NCBI GenBank assembly: GCA_037176885.1 | Contig: JAWWNJ010000186.1 | Coordinates: forward strand, 333,586 to 397,585 | Source of the DNA: Favolaschia claudopus | Taxonomy: Eukaryota; Basidiomycota; Agaricomycetes; Agaricales; Mycenaceae | Reading direction: 5' to 3' | Length of the DNA: 64,000 nucleotides | In this document: piece by piece, positions 8,146-19,500 of the stretch | Position numbering within the stretch: the first letter of the stretch is position 1 | Layout of the letters: every line of letters begins with the position of its first letter | The notes under the pieces: model-generated | What the model was told of the DNA's origin: nothing | What the model saw: the letters and a program-made list of their open reading frames with translations, nothing else | The model's database searches: none | Position numbers and translations under genes: made by a program

Positions 8146-9647
8146 TTTTTTTTTTTGTATCAGCATTTCTATACCGCAACAAGTAAACTAACTACTAAGA
8201 CGCGGTGCCGAAAGGGCAATAAATACGGGATGTTGTGCTAGCGGGATTCGACCGATGTAGGTAGAGTATAGTCTTGGAGTGGGGAGGTAGCGGGGGGGTG
8301 GACGGCGTAAGTGGCAAACAGTACGTAAACCATAGAGCATAATCATAGAGAAAAGAAAAGAGGCTAATTAGCCGTGGCCTCCAGAGGTCCGCCTTCCGTT
8401 TGACGACCGTGGCTTGTACCGTGTGGCCCGACAGTGAGAACCAAACAGAAAAATTCCGTCACGCAAAAAGCGACGGGCATCTTCCTGCTCAATAAAGTCG
8501 ACTCGTACCGTGACCTCCTCCCGTGAAGCCTTGTCCCGCTCGAGCAGGAACCGCACATTACCAATGCGGTACTGGGTTCCTGGAAGCTGGTTGCGCTTTG
8601 CGACTTCCCGAATGAAGTCCCGATCGGAAGGGAGAGCTCCCGGCTGCATTAAGGGCACTCGATGGAAAACCACCTTGTGCCAAGGATCAGCCGGGTACAT
8701 TGGGGGCTCTGCAGAGTCAGTGATCCCAAGCAGTGGGGATATTGTACTCCAGACGAGCGAGCGGTGTGCTGCAAGGGCCTGCGCAGAGCATGCCGGCGCA
8801 GAAGCGTGCAGGATCAAATTACCGCTGCGTGCGGTGGAGACAGCGCTGACTGCAAGTCTTCCGCCCAGGGCGTCGTTGAGAGCGCTGCACAACGAGGCGG
8901 GGTGGGGTTTCTTGGTTGGATGGCAACCCGAGAGGTCAGCAATCAGGCGCGTAGAGGGTGGGGTACGTCGGCTAGGCTTCGCAGTATCATGTCTGGCCGC
9001 CGCCGGTTGGCGCCTCGGCTTGGAGGTCTGTTGGGGCCGCGTTTGGGCCGGTTCTGGTGAAGCCTTGACAGCTTCCGCAAAAGTGGGAGGGGTCGGGGTG
9101 TCGCTGACCGTAGCGGGTCGAGGGTCGGGGGCATGGTATTGTCGGCATAACATAAGGTCGCGTAATTCGTCGACCGCCGATATCACGGAGGTAATGCTTT
9201 CCATTTGTGGAGGCCGGAATTGCTGCCACGGGCAAGCGTCTGCGTTTTCTCTGAAGGTCCTAGCACTTGCCAACAGTGAGGGCAGGCCTTGTTTTATCAG
9301 GTCGAGCATAAGCCCGGCCATGCACGCAGTGTGTACTGCGTCGTTGTCGGATGTAAAGACGGGTATAGGGACGGGGTCGGGGGACGGTGTTTGGTTGGCA
9401 TCCATGGCGGTAGTGGCATCGAAGGGACCGGCATCTGTTCTGCCTCTCTTGATGATGCGTGCGGTGTGAGGGGACTTGGTGATGGGCGAGGGGTGATGAC
9501 CCTCTGAAGAGGATATCGAGGTTTCCGGCGACCTTGGGCGCCGAGCACCCGTTGCGGGAGGCTGCAAAGGACGTCGCCTCTGCATCCTCAGCGATTTTTC
9601 GATCGTGGGAATTTTGTGGGAGGTGGCGGTCCGGAACAAGAGAGAAC
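8146..9647 (-). mobile_element. LINE-type element carrying only ORF1, with 15-bp target duplication
   Basis: 1.5 kb flanked by direct repeats TCGCGTGACTTCATC at 8131-8145 and 9648-9662. The minus-strand 3' end carries an A tail of about 11 nt directly against the left duplication, which is the signature of target-primed reverse transcription. The element holds an ORF1-like frame and a 3' untranslated region of about 220 bp. It has no endonuclease or reverse transcriptase. The second copy at 57.2-58.95 kb has the same layout, so this may be a non-autonomous ORF1-only LINE rather than a random truncation. Confidence 0.85.
8368..9585 (-). CDS. LINE ORF1-like protein (gag-like), intact
   Basis: 405 residues from the first ATG (9585); the frame is open upstream to 9639 without another ATG. 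The N-terminal third is rich in Pro, Arg and Ser. A central segment with DAVHTACMAGLMLDLIKQG and TPPTFAEAVKA is followed by a basic stretch. The C-terminal domain includes STRLIADLSGCHPTKKPHP, YPADPWHKVVFHRVP and FIEQEDARRFLRDGIF. The same order is seen in the broken copy at 57.2-58.9 kb, confirming a real conserved protein. ORF1 proteins bind LINE RNA; agaric relatives usually end in zinc knuckles, which are absent here, the frame closing soon after CRATRY. No frameshifts are visible, so the insertion is likely young. Confidence 0.75.
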   Translation of the reverse strand: MQRRRPLQPPATGARRPRSPETSISSSEGHHPSPITKSPHTARIIKRGRTDAGPFDATTAMDANQTPSPDPVPIPVFTSDNDAVHTACMAGLMLDLIKQGLPSLLASARTFRENADACPWQQFRPPQMESITSVISAVDELRDLMLCRQYHAPDPRPATVSDTPTPPTFAEAVKASPEPAQTRPQQTSKPRRQPAAARHDTAKPSRRTPPSTRLIADLSGCHPTKKPHPASLCSALNDALGGRLAVSAVSTARSGNLILHASAPACSAQALAAHRSLVWSTISPLLGITDSAEPPMYPADPWHKVVFHRVPLMQPGALPSDRDFIREVAKRNQLPGTQYRIGNVRFLLERDKASREEVTVRVDFIEQEDARRFLRDGIFLFGSHCRATRYKPRSSNGRRTSGGHG

Positions 9648-9662
9648 TCGCGTGACTTCATC

Positions 9663-10749
9663 ATATGATGTTGGTTCGGTTGTGACGTGTGACTCACCAT
9701 TCTCTTCCTCTTCCCCATCTTCTCTCTCCTTCTCCCTGCTCAATGTCCTCTTCACCGTCATCGCCCCCGCTGTCAACAAGCCCAAGGACCACGGCTCTCA
9801 GGCTTGAATCCCTGCGGGCTCTCCTGCCCCTCCGACCTTCTCGTTGACACCGACGCCACCCACCCTCGCCCATGTCGTATTCCACCAGCAAATCGGGGCG
9901 CTGGTGATGTGGTCTTAGGACTGATGGTGGGCTGGTGTTCTGCTCACAGGCATGGGCTCTCTGGTGCGTATGGTCTTGGCACTGCTTTTATTTGAATTAT
10001 CGTTGACTGCTCATGAGGCCCGTCGGCGCGTCGACCACTCAAAATGAAGGTACGAGTGAGTACTTCCTGTTCATCACAGTCCTTCTCAATGAATCTCCAC
10101 AACGTCAGGTAATATACTATCTCCCGGTACGTCTTCCCTTTGATACCGCTCAGCTCATCTGTTTTCAAGGGTCGCATTCTTTTGGTTACAATGTACGTCT
10201 ACCCCTCACTGTTGTTTCCATTCGATCTTCACTGACACTCACCTGTAGGTTTTCCTATCTGCGTCCATCGTTGTTAAGCATTGACAGTAGACGAGATGAC
10301 AAGGAGGAGGAATTAGCCAAGCTGGGACGGACCGACGACGCCCACTATCTATCTTATCTTACAAACTTGCGTGTACTTTTACATCTCAATGTCACTGTGT
10401 TCCTATCTCCGAAAACGGTCGCATTCAAATACATAATTCGGTCACGATGCATCCTTCCTGTACTCCCAGAGAGGCAGACGATAGCTTCGTGTCGGTGTCA
10501 GTGATTGAGCTCAAATTGAGGTAGCGCTCAAATTGAGACCTAAATGATACGCCGAACGGAATGACTTTTGACGTCAAAATTGTTCCCTTTTGAGATCAAC
10601 GGTGGACCTCAGCTGACACTCATCATTGAGATCACACAGGTCTCACTCCGGGTTGGCGGTGATAGGTGTCGCCCTCTGAAGGTTCGTGTTCTTCGCTTTC
10701 TCCCGGTTGCCTCCATTCTGATTACATCATTATTAGCCGTACGATCTCC
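9663..10749. other. intergenic, no recognised gene; SINE-like fragment at 10642-10666
   Basis: Several short frames with possible small introns occur near 10030-10300, but no family is recognised. CACTCCGGGTTGGCGGTGAT at about 10644 matches the left half of the SINE-like fragment at 6163-6222. A GGTTCGTGTTC sequence lies about 15 nt further on (10681-10691), at B-box-like spacing. Confidence 0.35.
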
Positions 10750-10757
10750 ATGCGCTT

Positions 10758-11245
10758 TTGGAAGCGCACCTTGAGCTTGGCCTCAGCACCGACCAGGACG
10801 ATTTCTCTCGCTCCTCCGTCATTCAAGTCCTTAAACAGAAAACCATCACTCATTGCGGCAGGTCATTGCTCCTCTATCGCGTTAAGATATCTGCAGGCGC
10901 TCTCAGCCTGCGTGGCTTAGCCGACGCATCAGCTTTCGTCATTCCCGCCGCCATAACCGCATGGATCCCTGCCTCCACAATCAACTACGCGCTACCCGGC
11001 CTCTACTCCCGCTCGAATCGCAGTACCTCGTCGGCCAAATCACAAACCTCACGCCAGTCACAGCAGCGCAAATCCATCCGTAAAGCGCCTCCTGTTGCGA
11101 GCGGCTCATCCAGAACCCTTGGTAAGTTTTATTATAATAGAGGCATGTTACTGACTGGTAAAATGCAGAGATGCTGTCGGACTCGACGCTATCCGAGTCA
11201 ACACTCTCTGAGCCGGAGGTCATAGATCTCACCTGGTTAGATTGA
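10758..11245 (+). CDS. unrecognised two-exon frame, 5' end unknown
   Basis: An open frame without ATG runs from about 10758 through a Ser/Gln/Arg-rich tail. A clean GTAAGT..GCAG intron (11122-11168) joins it to an acidic, Ser/Thr-rich last exon ending at 11245 (..SEPEVIDLTWLD). Splicing keeps the frame, and the composition (basic then acidic-serine) looks like a disordered nuclear protein. It lies 190 bp upstream of the Crypton-type recombinase on the same strand and could be its original N-terminal region or a separate partner gene. I do not recognise it. Confidence 0.35.
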
Positions 11246-11435
11246 GGTCCCTCTGCTTCCACTCTACGTTTCAGGTGAGTTATTTCGTGATTGTAGCGAC
11301 GCAATTATCTCATTCACTGCCAGCACAATGGGTGTTGTCCGTAATGTCGCTAATATATTATCCTTGCTCCTTTCCGTTGTTTCCGTTGTGTACTTGCTAG
11401 ACAGGGGTGAAATACATTGCTTCTTTTCTCCTCCC

Positions 11436-13052
11436 ATGTCCAGCGACATTCCACTCATCTTCACGACAATCCGTAAAGTTATCCACAACGCCAATGAAAC
11501 CGATCCAGTCTATGCTGAGGAGATTGAAGACGATATAGAGGCTGAGCCGGAAACTCTGCCACAGGATAGTGTCTATAACGTGTCTCAGTTGTGGGAACAT
11601 CTGCTGGACGCCTCGAAAGGTGTTACCACCGAAACTGGCAAGGAATATAGACGGTGAGTGTATTTTTGAAAAGGTTAGATGCAGCGCTGATATCTGCGTA
11701 GCTTAATGGACCAATGTGTAAAATTCTTGAAAGCGAATAAACTCATCAAAGAGGAGGATAAGTTCTTCAGCAAATCCCCTAGCGAACTGGCCCCGGTTTG
11801 CATTTGTTCTTGGATTATGCACGAGTGCGTATCATTGTAAACAATTGAATGTTCTGCTGACAGTAATTTAGATGTGATGAACTAGACATCGATGGAACGG
11901 AAAAGCACCATACCACCTTCCGCGCAAGTTATAATCATGCACAGAAAATGCGGGCAGCTATGACCTATGCATTTGGACGTTTATATGGTCTAGGTTCCCT
12001 TCCCTGGCATGAAAGCGAGTCCACGGGGAGAATGGTTGGTAATCCTTCCGTTCCGGAAACTGTTGCGACGTATATATGACCAGTTTGCGCCGGCGTAAGG
12101 TTGGTTTGTTCTTTACTTCTCTTTTCGAGCTTGTAGACTTATCTCTTCCAGGTACGAGTTGGAGAACCAGCAACAAGTGCTCGGGCAATCACACAGGTAC
12201 CCAAAACTAACTGTTTTACCTGTTGCTTGTGGCTAATCGTAAATACAGGAGACCCTCCTCGAGCTTTACAAGTTCAATAACATACCGGAGATAGCCAAAG
12301 TCAAACAGTATACTGCAGGCTCACGGAAAGCTATCAAAGAACCACACGAGCGGGGAGGTGCACGCGCGCGCCGACTTTTGACTTTGGCCTATGTGCTAGC
12401 ATTTCTCTGTCTTCTTCGCTTTGATGAAGTACTGAAGATTCAAATCCACGACATCGAGTGGGTTTCGGACACCTGCATCAAACTTACGCTGCCATTTTGC
12501 AAAACCAGTCAATTCGGCGGTAAGCAATAATGGGATCATTTCCATATCTGAATGCTCACGGGAATGCCAGGCGTCAAACCATTCTATCTACATTTATTCC
12601 CTCCCCACCTTGCTCATCTTTGTCCTATTCGTGCTGTTGCAAATTGGCTTGACGTGTCAGACATAGAAGACGGGTTTCTGTTTCGCAGAATAGTTTCCGG
12701 CGACCGGGTCTCACAAGAGAACACGCATATGGTATAGTGGGCCAAAATTTTCTGTACTGTAGTACATACTGATGATTGCTTTCAGACGAGCGAATGTTTT
12801 TTGGAAATGTTCCGAAACAATCTCCTCGATATCACAGTTGATCCAGCTCCGTATGGTACCCACTCGTTTCGGCGCGGAGGCTGCCAATGGTTATATACTT
12901 GCTGTCGCTGGGGTTTACGTCGCATCTGCGACTGGGGGGGTTGGAGCACTGAATTCAGCAACTTGACCATCGTGAAGTACTTGATTTCTTATGCCGATGA
13001 ACCTTGCGAGCGCCGTGAGGATTACATGAACCCAATCGTCCTCCGACTATAA
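11436..13052 (+). pseudogene. Crypton-type tyrosine recombinase, frameshifted
   Basis: Exons separated by canonical introns (about 11656-11701, 11824-11871, 12092-12150, 12200-12250, 12520-12568 and 12731-12785) encode an agaric Crypton-like recombinase. The N-terminal part has ASYNHAQKMRAAMTYAFGR. The core has LAFLCLLRFDEVLKIQIHDI (first catalytic Arg), GTHSFRRGG (His-x-x-Arg), DWGGWS (Trp) and IVKYLIS (nucleophilic Tyr), so all catalytic residues survive. The frame is broken at a TATATAT run (about 12068-12075), where a two-base surplus creates a stop after SVPETVATYI. The junction before ETLLELYKFNNIPE also does not keep phase with the splice sites I can see. Cryptons move through a circular intermediate by recombination. 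A convergent gene starts 88 bp downstream. Frameshift by assembly error is possible. Confidence 0.75.
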
Positions 13053-13139
13053 AATGCTTCAGTTGTGGTGGAACCTGTCATTGTATTTAGTCTGCTTAAT
13101 CTTACGCTTCACGAAAATTTAGAGCAAAGAATGAATGGA

Positions 13140-14114
13140 TTAATAGTAAATACTCCAAATGGAATGTATCCAATTGTCGTCTTCGCCCTCGTCCTCATCG
13201 CCTTTGTTCTGCCCCAGTCCCTTGAGCTCCCGATAGCGAGCTGCGATTTTGGACGCTTTCTTCATCATGAAGTGCTGCCCTCCCTTCCGGTAAGTCAATT
13301 GCTCGGTAGTAAGTTCTTGACGAGCGATTGCCGCAACGCGCTCATCATCCGCCTTCCTTTCTTGGGTAAGGCGAGTGCGGAGCGGGGTGTATTTCATGCG
13401 CTGCGGCAGCCCATCCCTGCCCGGTGCTGAATCCTTTGCCCAAAATTCGTCTGTCGATGGAGCTGATGTGATAGCTGAAACAAGAGTCTAAAGAAAAGTG
13501 AGCAACGGAAAGTCGTCCCAAGAAAAGAAACACACCTTCCAGTCGAACCAATTTTTCTTGACACCATCCCACTGCGAAACTTTCCAATACTTATAAACAC
13601 GTGGCCAGTATTTAACAGGAACAGGAACACCCTTAAACACAAGCGAAGATCTCTCAGCCCAGCCAGGAGATTCGTCGTCCCATTCTGACAGCAACGAGCC
13701 GATACCACGGTGGGCATAGCTGACGGCTGGCGGATCAGGCACATCCGACTCACTGAAAGCGAGGACCTTGCCACCTGAAAGAACCAAGCTGCGCGTTGGG
13801 GCGTTATCGGAGCGCGGCGGCAGCGAAGATAGATGAAAAGGGAATGGAGGGAGGGGGAGGGGGGAGGGCGAGGACATGTGTACATCCTGATCCCCTGCCG
13901 GTTCATTGACAGCGGAGGGGACCTGGGCAGGGAAAAAGTCCTGAGGTGGTGTTTCCTGCGATGCGGTAAAATACTTGTGAAACAGAGATGCACCGTCACT
14001 TACGAGCGGAGCGGCATGGTCGTCGTTGAGGCGGACCTGTCCGGGAGAATGGAAGGGAGCCGATGTCGACGAGGGAGCTGCTTGTTGCACGTAGAGGGAG
14101 TGGTTTATATTCAA
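13140..14114 (-). CDS. two-exon hypothetical protein, 5' end unresolved
   Basis: Exon 1 (13536-14114) and exon 2 (13140-13487) are joined by a 48-nt GT..AG intron in phase 0, giving 308 residues. The N-terminal 140 residues are Ser/Pro-rich. A central block has PVPVKYWPRVYKYWKVSQWD and KKNWFDWK, followed by an Asp/Phe-Trp motif (STDEFWAKD). The C-terminal third is a basic helix (KKASKIAARYRELKG) closing with acidic residues. There is no ATG at 14114, where the frame starts with TTG, and an in-frame stop lies just upstream. The real start may therefore be in a 5' exon, possibly displaced by the foldback element at 14143-14334. It is convergent with the Crypton-type recombinase. Family unknown; agarics have similar Trp-rich proteins near transposons. 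Confidence 0.55.
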
Positions 14115-14142
14115 AGCTTCGGGGTCATATGGATATTAGAGA

Positions 14143-14334
14143 GTTTGTGAGAGCGACCCAGGTCGCTTTTCGACCGCTCAGATCTCCGCAACGACAGATA
14201 CCAGGTGGGAGCTCTAAGCGACCTGGCAGAGTATTGCCATGGGGCATTCCTAGGTCGCTGGAACCTCACACCTGAGACTGCTCGTTGTCGAGATATGAGC
14301 AGTCCCAAAGCGACCCGGGTCGCTTTGCACAAAC
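14143..14334. mobile_element. small foldback element with AGCGACC palindromes
   Basis: About 190 bp. Arms of roughly 65 bp are inverted copies: GTTTGTGAGAGCGACCC at the left against GGGTCGCTTTGCACAAAC at the right. Each end contains its own palindrome (AGCGACCCAGGTCGCT and AGCGACCCGGGTCGCT). No coding sequence is present. It sits directly before the 5' end of the gene at 13140-14114 and may have altered its promoter or first exon. Confidence 0.65.
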
Positions 14335-14853
14335 CCGCTATTGTGCGAGGATCTTTTTGGCCTGAGGTTTCTAATTTGTTAGGTGGGACTGTGATAGAAG
14401 GCAGAGGAACGCACCCAAGGCTTGATTTTAGCCCTGTCCGCCGCGGTTCGTGTGTCCTTTGGGCGTAGTCTCGTAAACCAGACTTTATACCGGGCGATGA
14501 GAAGACAGTCGTTCTCAAGGACCTATATAAATGGGCGATCCGTGGCAGGGACCTGTGCTACCCGTACACCATTCGTACCGCTGAAAAGCGTCTCGCGCCG
14601 GGTGACTGACGCCTTGAACTTTGTTTTTCGTTCTCCACTAGCCTTGCGCGTGCCTTTATGTGTTCGTTGCGCCTGGAATCAATCTCAAGTCAAATCCAAT
14701 CAGTCGAAAGCTACGATTAATAAATTGAGCATACGCACCGGTCCCATTGAGCACGATCCTCACTAAATTCCTTCAAATAATTTACAAGCGCCGTTTTATT
14801 TCCTGTGTGTGGCAGCCGGAAGGTCCTGCAGTGTTCACTGAGTTGCGAGTTCG
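14335..14853. other. intergenic, no recognised gene
   Basis: Open frames at 14422-14766 show no family motifs. No repeat ends are visible. Confidence 0.35.
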
Positions 14854-15383
14854 TACTCGGCATGACCAAAAGTAACCGGAATTGTAGAATTTATATAGGA
14901 ATTTCAGCGGTCAACCAGCTTTGATGGGTCCAGCTCTTACCTATAGCATGTTTTCTCCGACTTGCATGACATAAACACCGATTGGAACATCGGGCAGCCA
15001 GAGAAATATTCGAAATTCAGAAATTTCCCAATTTGGCAATATCTGCGTTTTTAAAATAGCAATTGGACAGATATGGGGTCAATGAGTACTTGAGAAATGG
15101 GATTTAGGTCTTATGATAATGTACATGAAATGCCAGAATTTAGCATCCTAGTCTCCACCTTTTGTGAGACGTTAAAACTGGGCATAATGTTCAACCATCA
15201 TAACATATATAATTGTAATTTAAATAGACGCACAACAAAGAGCACAGTGGACCCAAGCTACTTCATATGCAACAGCATATACTTCTACCATGATTACAGT
15301 ACCAATCCTCCCAGCGGTTCTGTGTGCTAGCTTGCCATATATAGGCAATTTGTGATTCCGGTTACTTTTGGTCATACCGAGTA
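14854..15383. mobile_element. TIR element (MITE), TACTCGG..ACCAAAAGTAACCG family
   Basis: 530 bp bounded by TA with about 28-bp inverted ends, CTCGGCATGACCAAAAGTAA at the left and its inverse at the right (one mismatch). The interior is AT-rich and non-coding. The same termini bound the elements at 60938-61467 and 29216-30478, giving three family members in this window. Confidence 0.85.
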
Positions 15384-15443
15384 AGTGTCGCCCTAAGAAA
15401 TTCAAAAGTCAGCCCAGATGGAAAGAGAGACGCAGAACCGAAC

Positions 15444-15723
15444 TTACAATCGAATGTATTGTGTTGGGAACCCCGTTTCCGTGTCGTAGTCGCCAGGGAA
15501 TGGAAGAGGCGGGTCGTTGTTATTTGAGAGATCCTTTGGCATAACGAAGGCGCCGAGAACTAGGACGAGAGCTTCAGAGAGAGTGAGTACGACGAGGAGG
15601 GCGCCGGCGACAAAAACGACCACAGTGAGGATGTCGAAGTGAAACCAGACAGGGGCGGCCGCGGCACAGACGCCATTGGCGTCGCCCTCGATCGCGTCGA
15701 GGGCGAGCCGATACAGGACGGAG
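15444..15723 (-). CDS. terminal exon of a membrane protein gene, 5' part missing
   Basis: Minus-strand reading opens after a good splice acceptor (..TTCACAG at 15724-15730) and runs 92 residues to a TAA at 15444. It contains one long hydrophobic segment (FDILTVVVFVAGALLVVLTL, continuing into SEALVLVLGAFVM), which should cross a membrane once or twice. A polar tail with PPLPFPGDY follows. No ATG lies in the exon and no upstream exon was identified; the region beyond is occupied by the TIR element at 15848-16061. It is probably a gene relic or the end of an unrecognised gene. Confidence 0.4.
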
Positions 15724-15847
15724 CTGTGAAACCACGCAAATCAGTTTGTTACGAAACCCGCCAGTCCTAAGCGAAGGGACGGTCCCACGCGATCGGCGGC
15801 AAACGCCGCGTGACGGGACTGTTACATACTTATCCTATACTTTAAAA

Positions 15848-16061
15848 TAGTGTTGCCGGGAGCTGAGTTGGAGCTGAACTCGAGTTGATTGCCCATCAGC
15901 TCGCTGTCAGCTCGAGTTGACCGGAGCTGGCTCGGAGCTGATACCGGATATTGGAATCTAGTGTCCCAGGGTTCATCTTTCCACCCGAAGGGCAAAATTT
16001 TAGGGTTATCGAGTTGGAGTTGAACTCAGCTCGGAGCTAGCTCCAGCTTCCGGCAACACTA
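15848..16061. mobile_element. TIR element, AGTGTTGCCGG family, short copy
   Basis: 214 bp bounded by TA, starting AGTGTTGCCGGGAGCTGAG and ending with the inverse of AGTGTTGCCGGAAGCTGGAG. Internally it is built from AGCTC/GAGCT units. The 436-bp element at 45246-45681 is the same family in opposite orientation; this copy lacks about 220 bp of its interior. Non-coding. Confidence 0.85.
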
Positions 16062-16555
16062 CTTTAAAACACAACGGGCACAGCATTGCGCCCAGAAAGG
16101 GAAATTCACCCCGTGACTTTCTGTCAAAGCCTGAGAATCCCCGCGGCGACGCGCGCCGGCGAGTGCAGCGAGCGGCAGTGCGGCGCGGTCGGCCTGGAAA
16201 GCAGCAAGGTGAGTGCAGGACTCTTGAGTGGCGAAGGCACGGGTCCCATAGCTCGTATCCCCGGAAGAAGGAAGATCCAAATCCGTATTCCTTTTCGATG
16301 ATCAATCTTATGATCAATGATGACTGCGACATCTATTTCCAAACTCCGCTAGCTATCGCATTGCAGCCCTCAGGCAGCCTATAGAGTAAACTCATACATC
16401 TGAGCCTCGCTATACTCGTCTCCTGCAGTCTCCTGATCGAAGCCTCAGAACCACGTGTTGAACTTTTAGTGGCGGCCACTGCAAGCCACTGTAACTCACG
16501 CGCCTCCCAGGAGGAGCCAAGGTAGATAGATGTTCGACATGGGTTGCATCGAAAG

Positions 16556-19500
16556 TCAGATCAAATCTACACGCGAACGCTTCAAGGCAGAGCCCACACT
16601 CGCCGCATCCATCGCATCCACCGGGTCTCCCTGAAGGTTGCAAGCGCGCTTTCGCGATGTCTTTGCAGAAGAAGGATGATGTACCTCCGCACACCCTTCA
16701 TCTGCCTCGGACAGTTTCGGGAAGATGTGCGGAGGCGCAGCCCACGTCGCTGGCGTGGGATGGAAGAGGAAGGGCTTCTCGTCCCTGATCGTTTCATCCT
16801 CTGCTCCATCAAGCGAGAACGAATCATCCTGGCCATACCCTCCAGCACCGCTAGCCCACTTCCCAGCCCGAATCTCCTTGGCCACGAGGCTCACTGCGCC
16901 CGTCTCGTTTCAGTGTCTGGGCGTGTTACCCTTCGCCTGCGCCTTGTCGATGATCTTCGTGGCATCGCTCGTCTCACCCTGCAGCGCCGCCTGGACCAGT
17001 GTTGCTCGCTCGCATATGGAGCAACGGCACTGGTAAAGCGGCGTGCAGGCTTCCCTCCATATCTACAGAAACAAATAATTTAATAAAAGCAACGATATCA
17101 CGCGGAGAAAAAATAAATAAATAAATGACGTACAATGATGAGTACCTCCTTGCTATTCTGCGACAGATGATCAATTGACTGGGGGACATGTGGAATCTCG
17201 CGCAGCAGCTGTGGCCCATCGAACCATAGACCCACCTCCTCCCTCAACTGCTGCACCACTTCCGCAATGGTCATCCGAGCCGCACAAATCGCGGGGGGAA
17301 GAGGTTTTCTCCCCTGCACCTGTGTAATATGCTGAGGGGGGTTGCTACTGTTGGCAGCGCCAGTAAGCAGAGAAGCCTGGACCTCCACGGGGTCAATCGC
17401 ATAGTCAATCACGAGGCGGCGGACGACGTTGCTGAAGACGGGTAGGAGGATAGAGCGCATCTGCTTCACGAACGCGTTATTTGCCTTCTCTGCAAGGCAT
17501 TGGGTCGGTGGGGGCTGAGTGGGAGGCCCGGGGTGGCACTGTGATGCTGCGTCTATCCAGCCCACAGTGCCGATAGCTCGTACAGACCCCTCCGTTGCTG
17601 CAGAAGGGGCGCAACACGGCGCTGAAGGGTCGGAACACACAGACCAATGCACAGGGTGCACTGCAGGTACGTATGGATCGGCGTCAGCTGCGAGTACCGG
17701 TCAGAACAAGACACAAGTGAAAGAAAAATTACCAACCCAGCCGCACTCCGTCCTTCATTCTATGATGTACATCTGCCGGGGCAGCCCAAGCCCCATCCAA
17801 TACCCTCGCCCTAGCCCAATCTGTCAACGCACCGCCATATCCAGCGACTCATCCTCCTCATTCCCCAAGGGATCGTCATCGGACTCCGAACTGTCCTCGT
17901 CGTAGCATTCGTCCGGAATGGTCGTGCTAGCGTACGCCGTGCACGCCGCCGCGTCATTTGCATACGGCACGTCCCTAATCGCATCCACGCTACTACGCGC
18001 CATCCTGCTGGTGAGTGCGCCTTCCCTGAACCCAGCGGACCTTTCGTTTTTAGTATGGGCGGTGTCGTCAAAGGCAGAGGCGTCAGCATCCCCCAATTTC
18101 CTTGACGCTAAAGCCTGCTTCCTTAGGTCTCCCCATCTTGTATTCGCCCTCAACCACCCCCTCTCCTTTGCCGCCCCCAGCACACGCTCAATTGTCCCCT
18201 CCCCACACTCCACATACGCGGAAACCAACACCTTCATATCCTCCTGTGGCGAGAAGTACCCCGGCATATCCACTCGCATGCCCAGACTCTCTGTTAGCTG
18301 TGCGCCTGCGCCGTCATCGTCTTTCCGCCTCTCGCCCCCGCAAAAATCGGCGACGTCGACGTCAACGAACAGGGCACCCGCAGTAATCGGCAAACCCCCA
18401 CTCACCATTTCCACGCCATGCCCCTCCCTCGCCAACCCCGCATCCAGAACCGCACATCGCCAAAGCCACTCGGCACGACACGATCGACACGTTGCTTTCG
18501 CCCCGGGAAATGCGCAATCATCCTCGTTCTCTGCTAAACCTGTGTCGCCGGCGAGTCGCCCCCTCCCCCCGGTGGTGTCTCGGCCGTATGCATCCTGCTC
18601 GACGTGCTGGAGACGCAGATACGCTTGATCCACCACCGCACGCGCTTGCTGAAGAAAGTGCGCTGCCTGCGCCTGCCGCTCGTTCGTTGCTCCCCGCGGA
18701 CTAGACACAAAATCTGCACCTACACTCCCACTCCCGGCGAAGGCGGGGCCGCTTCCCGCCGCCGCCGCGTCGCCAACTGCCTGCCACCCCTCATATCCAC
18801 ACCCCACCACAACCGCTTGCGCAACGGCCCATTCCGCCCTCTTTAGCTCGTCCCTCGCAACCCTGACCGCGTCGTCCCTTGCCCGCTTTGCTAGATCCCC
18901 GTCTACCAAACACACACTGCAGTGCCTTGAGCTCCGCCGCGAGTTCACATCAATCGTATTCACATCTAAATCGGCAACCAAAAAAAAAAAATTAAAAATT
19001 AAAAAAAAGAGAGAGAGAGAGAGATCAACCGTTAGTAAAGGCCTTATTTGTGAGAGTTAAGAGCGAACCTCCGCCAGCACTGGAAAAATGCTCGCCGCAG
19101 ACATTGACCATCCCAAGCCGCAGCGTATTGACGGTCCACCTCGCACTCCCCAACCCAGTGTTGGATTGTGGGAAATTGATGCGGCAGGGCAGGCAGGAGG
19201 TGTGCAAGATGGCGCGGAAGTGGTGGAAGGGGGTCGTGGCAACGAAGGATGAGGTAGCATTGCCAGAGGAAAAGGTGGCGGACCACGCAAAATGCGCACA
19301 CGCGCCATACGGGTCAAAGCATTGGATCGCGTGTGTCCAAAATGGATGTTGCTCCACTGCGCGAAAATTTCGTTTCTTGTCGTCAGCAACTACGAAGGAC
19401 ACTCGGTATAGAGGACTCACGAGTGACTCCCCACCTCGTGCAAACACACATCAACGCCTCCACCGCCTTCGCATCGCGAGCGGCAACGTAGATGAGGTAT

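Noticed and set aside
8510..9469. 319-aa plus-strand open frame
   Set aside because: It is the antisense shadow of the LINE ORF1 on the minus strand; the minus-strand protein has a conserved second copy, the plus-strand one does not.
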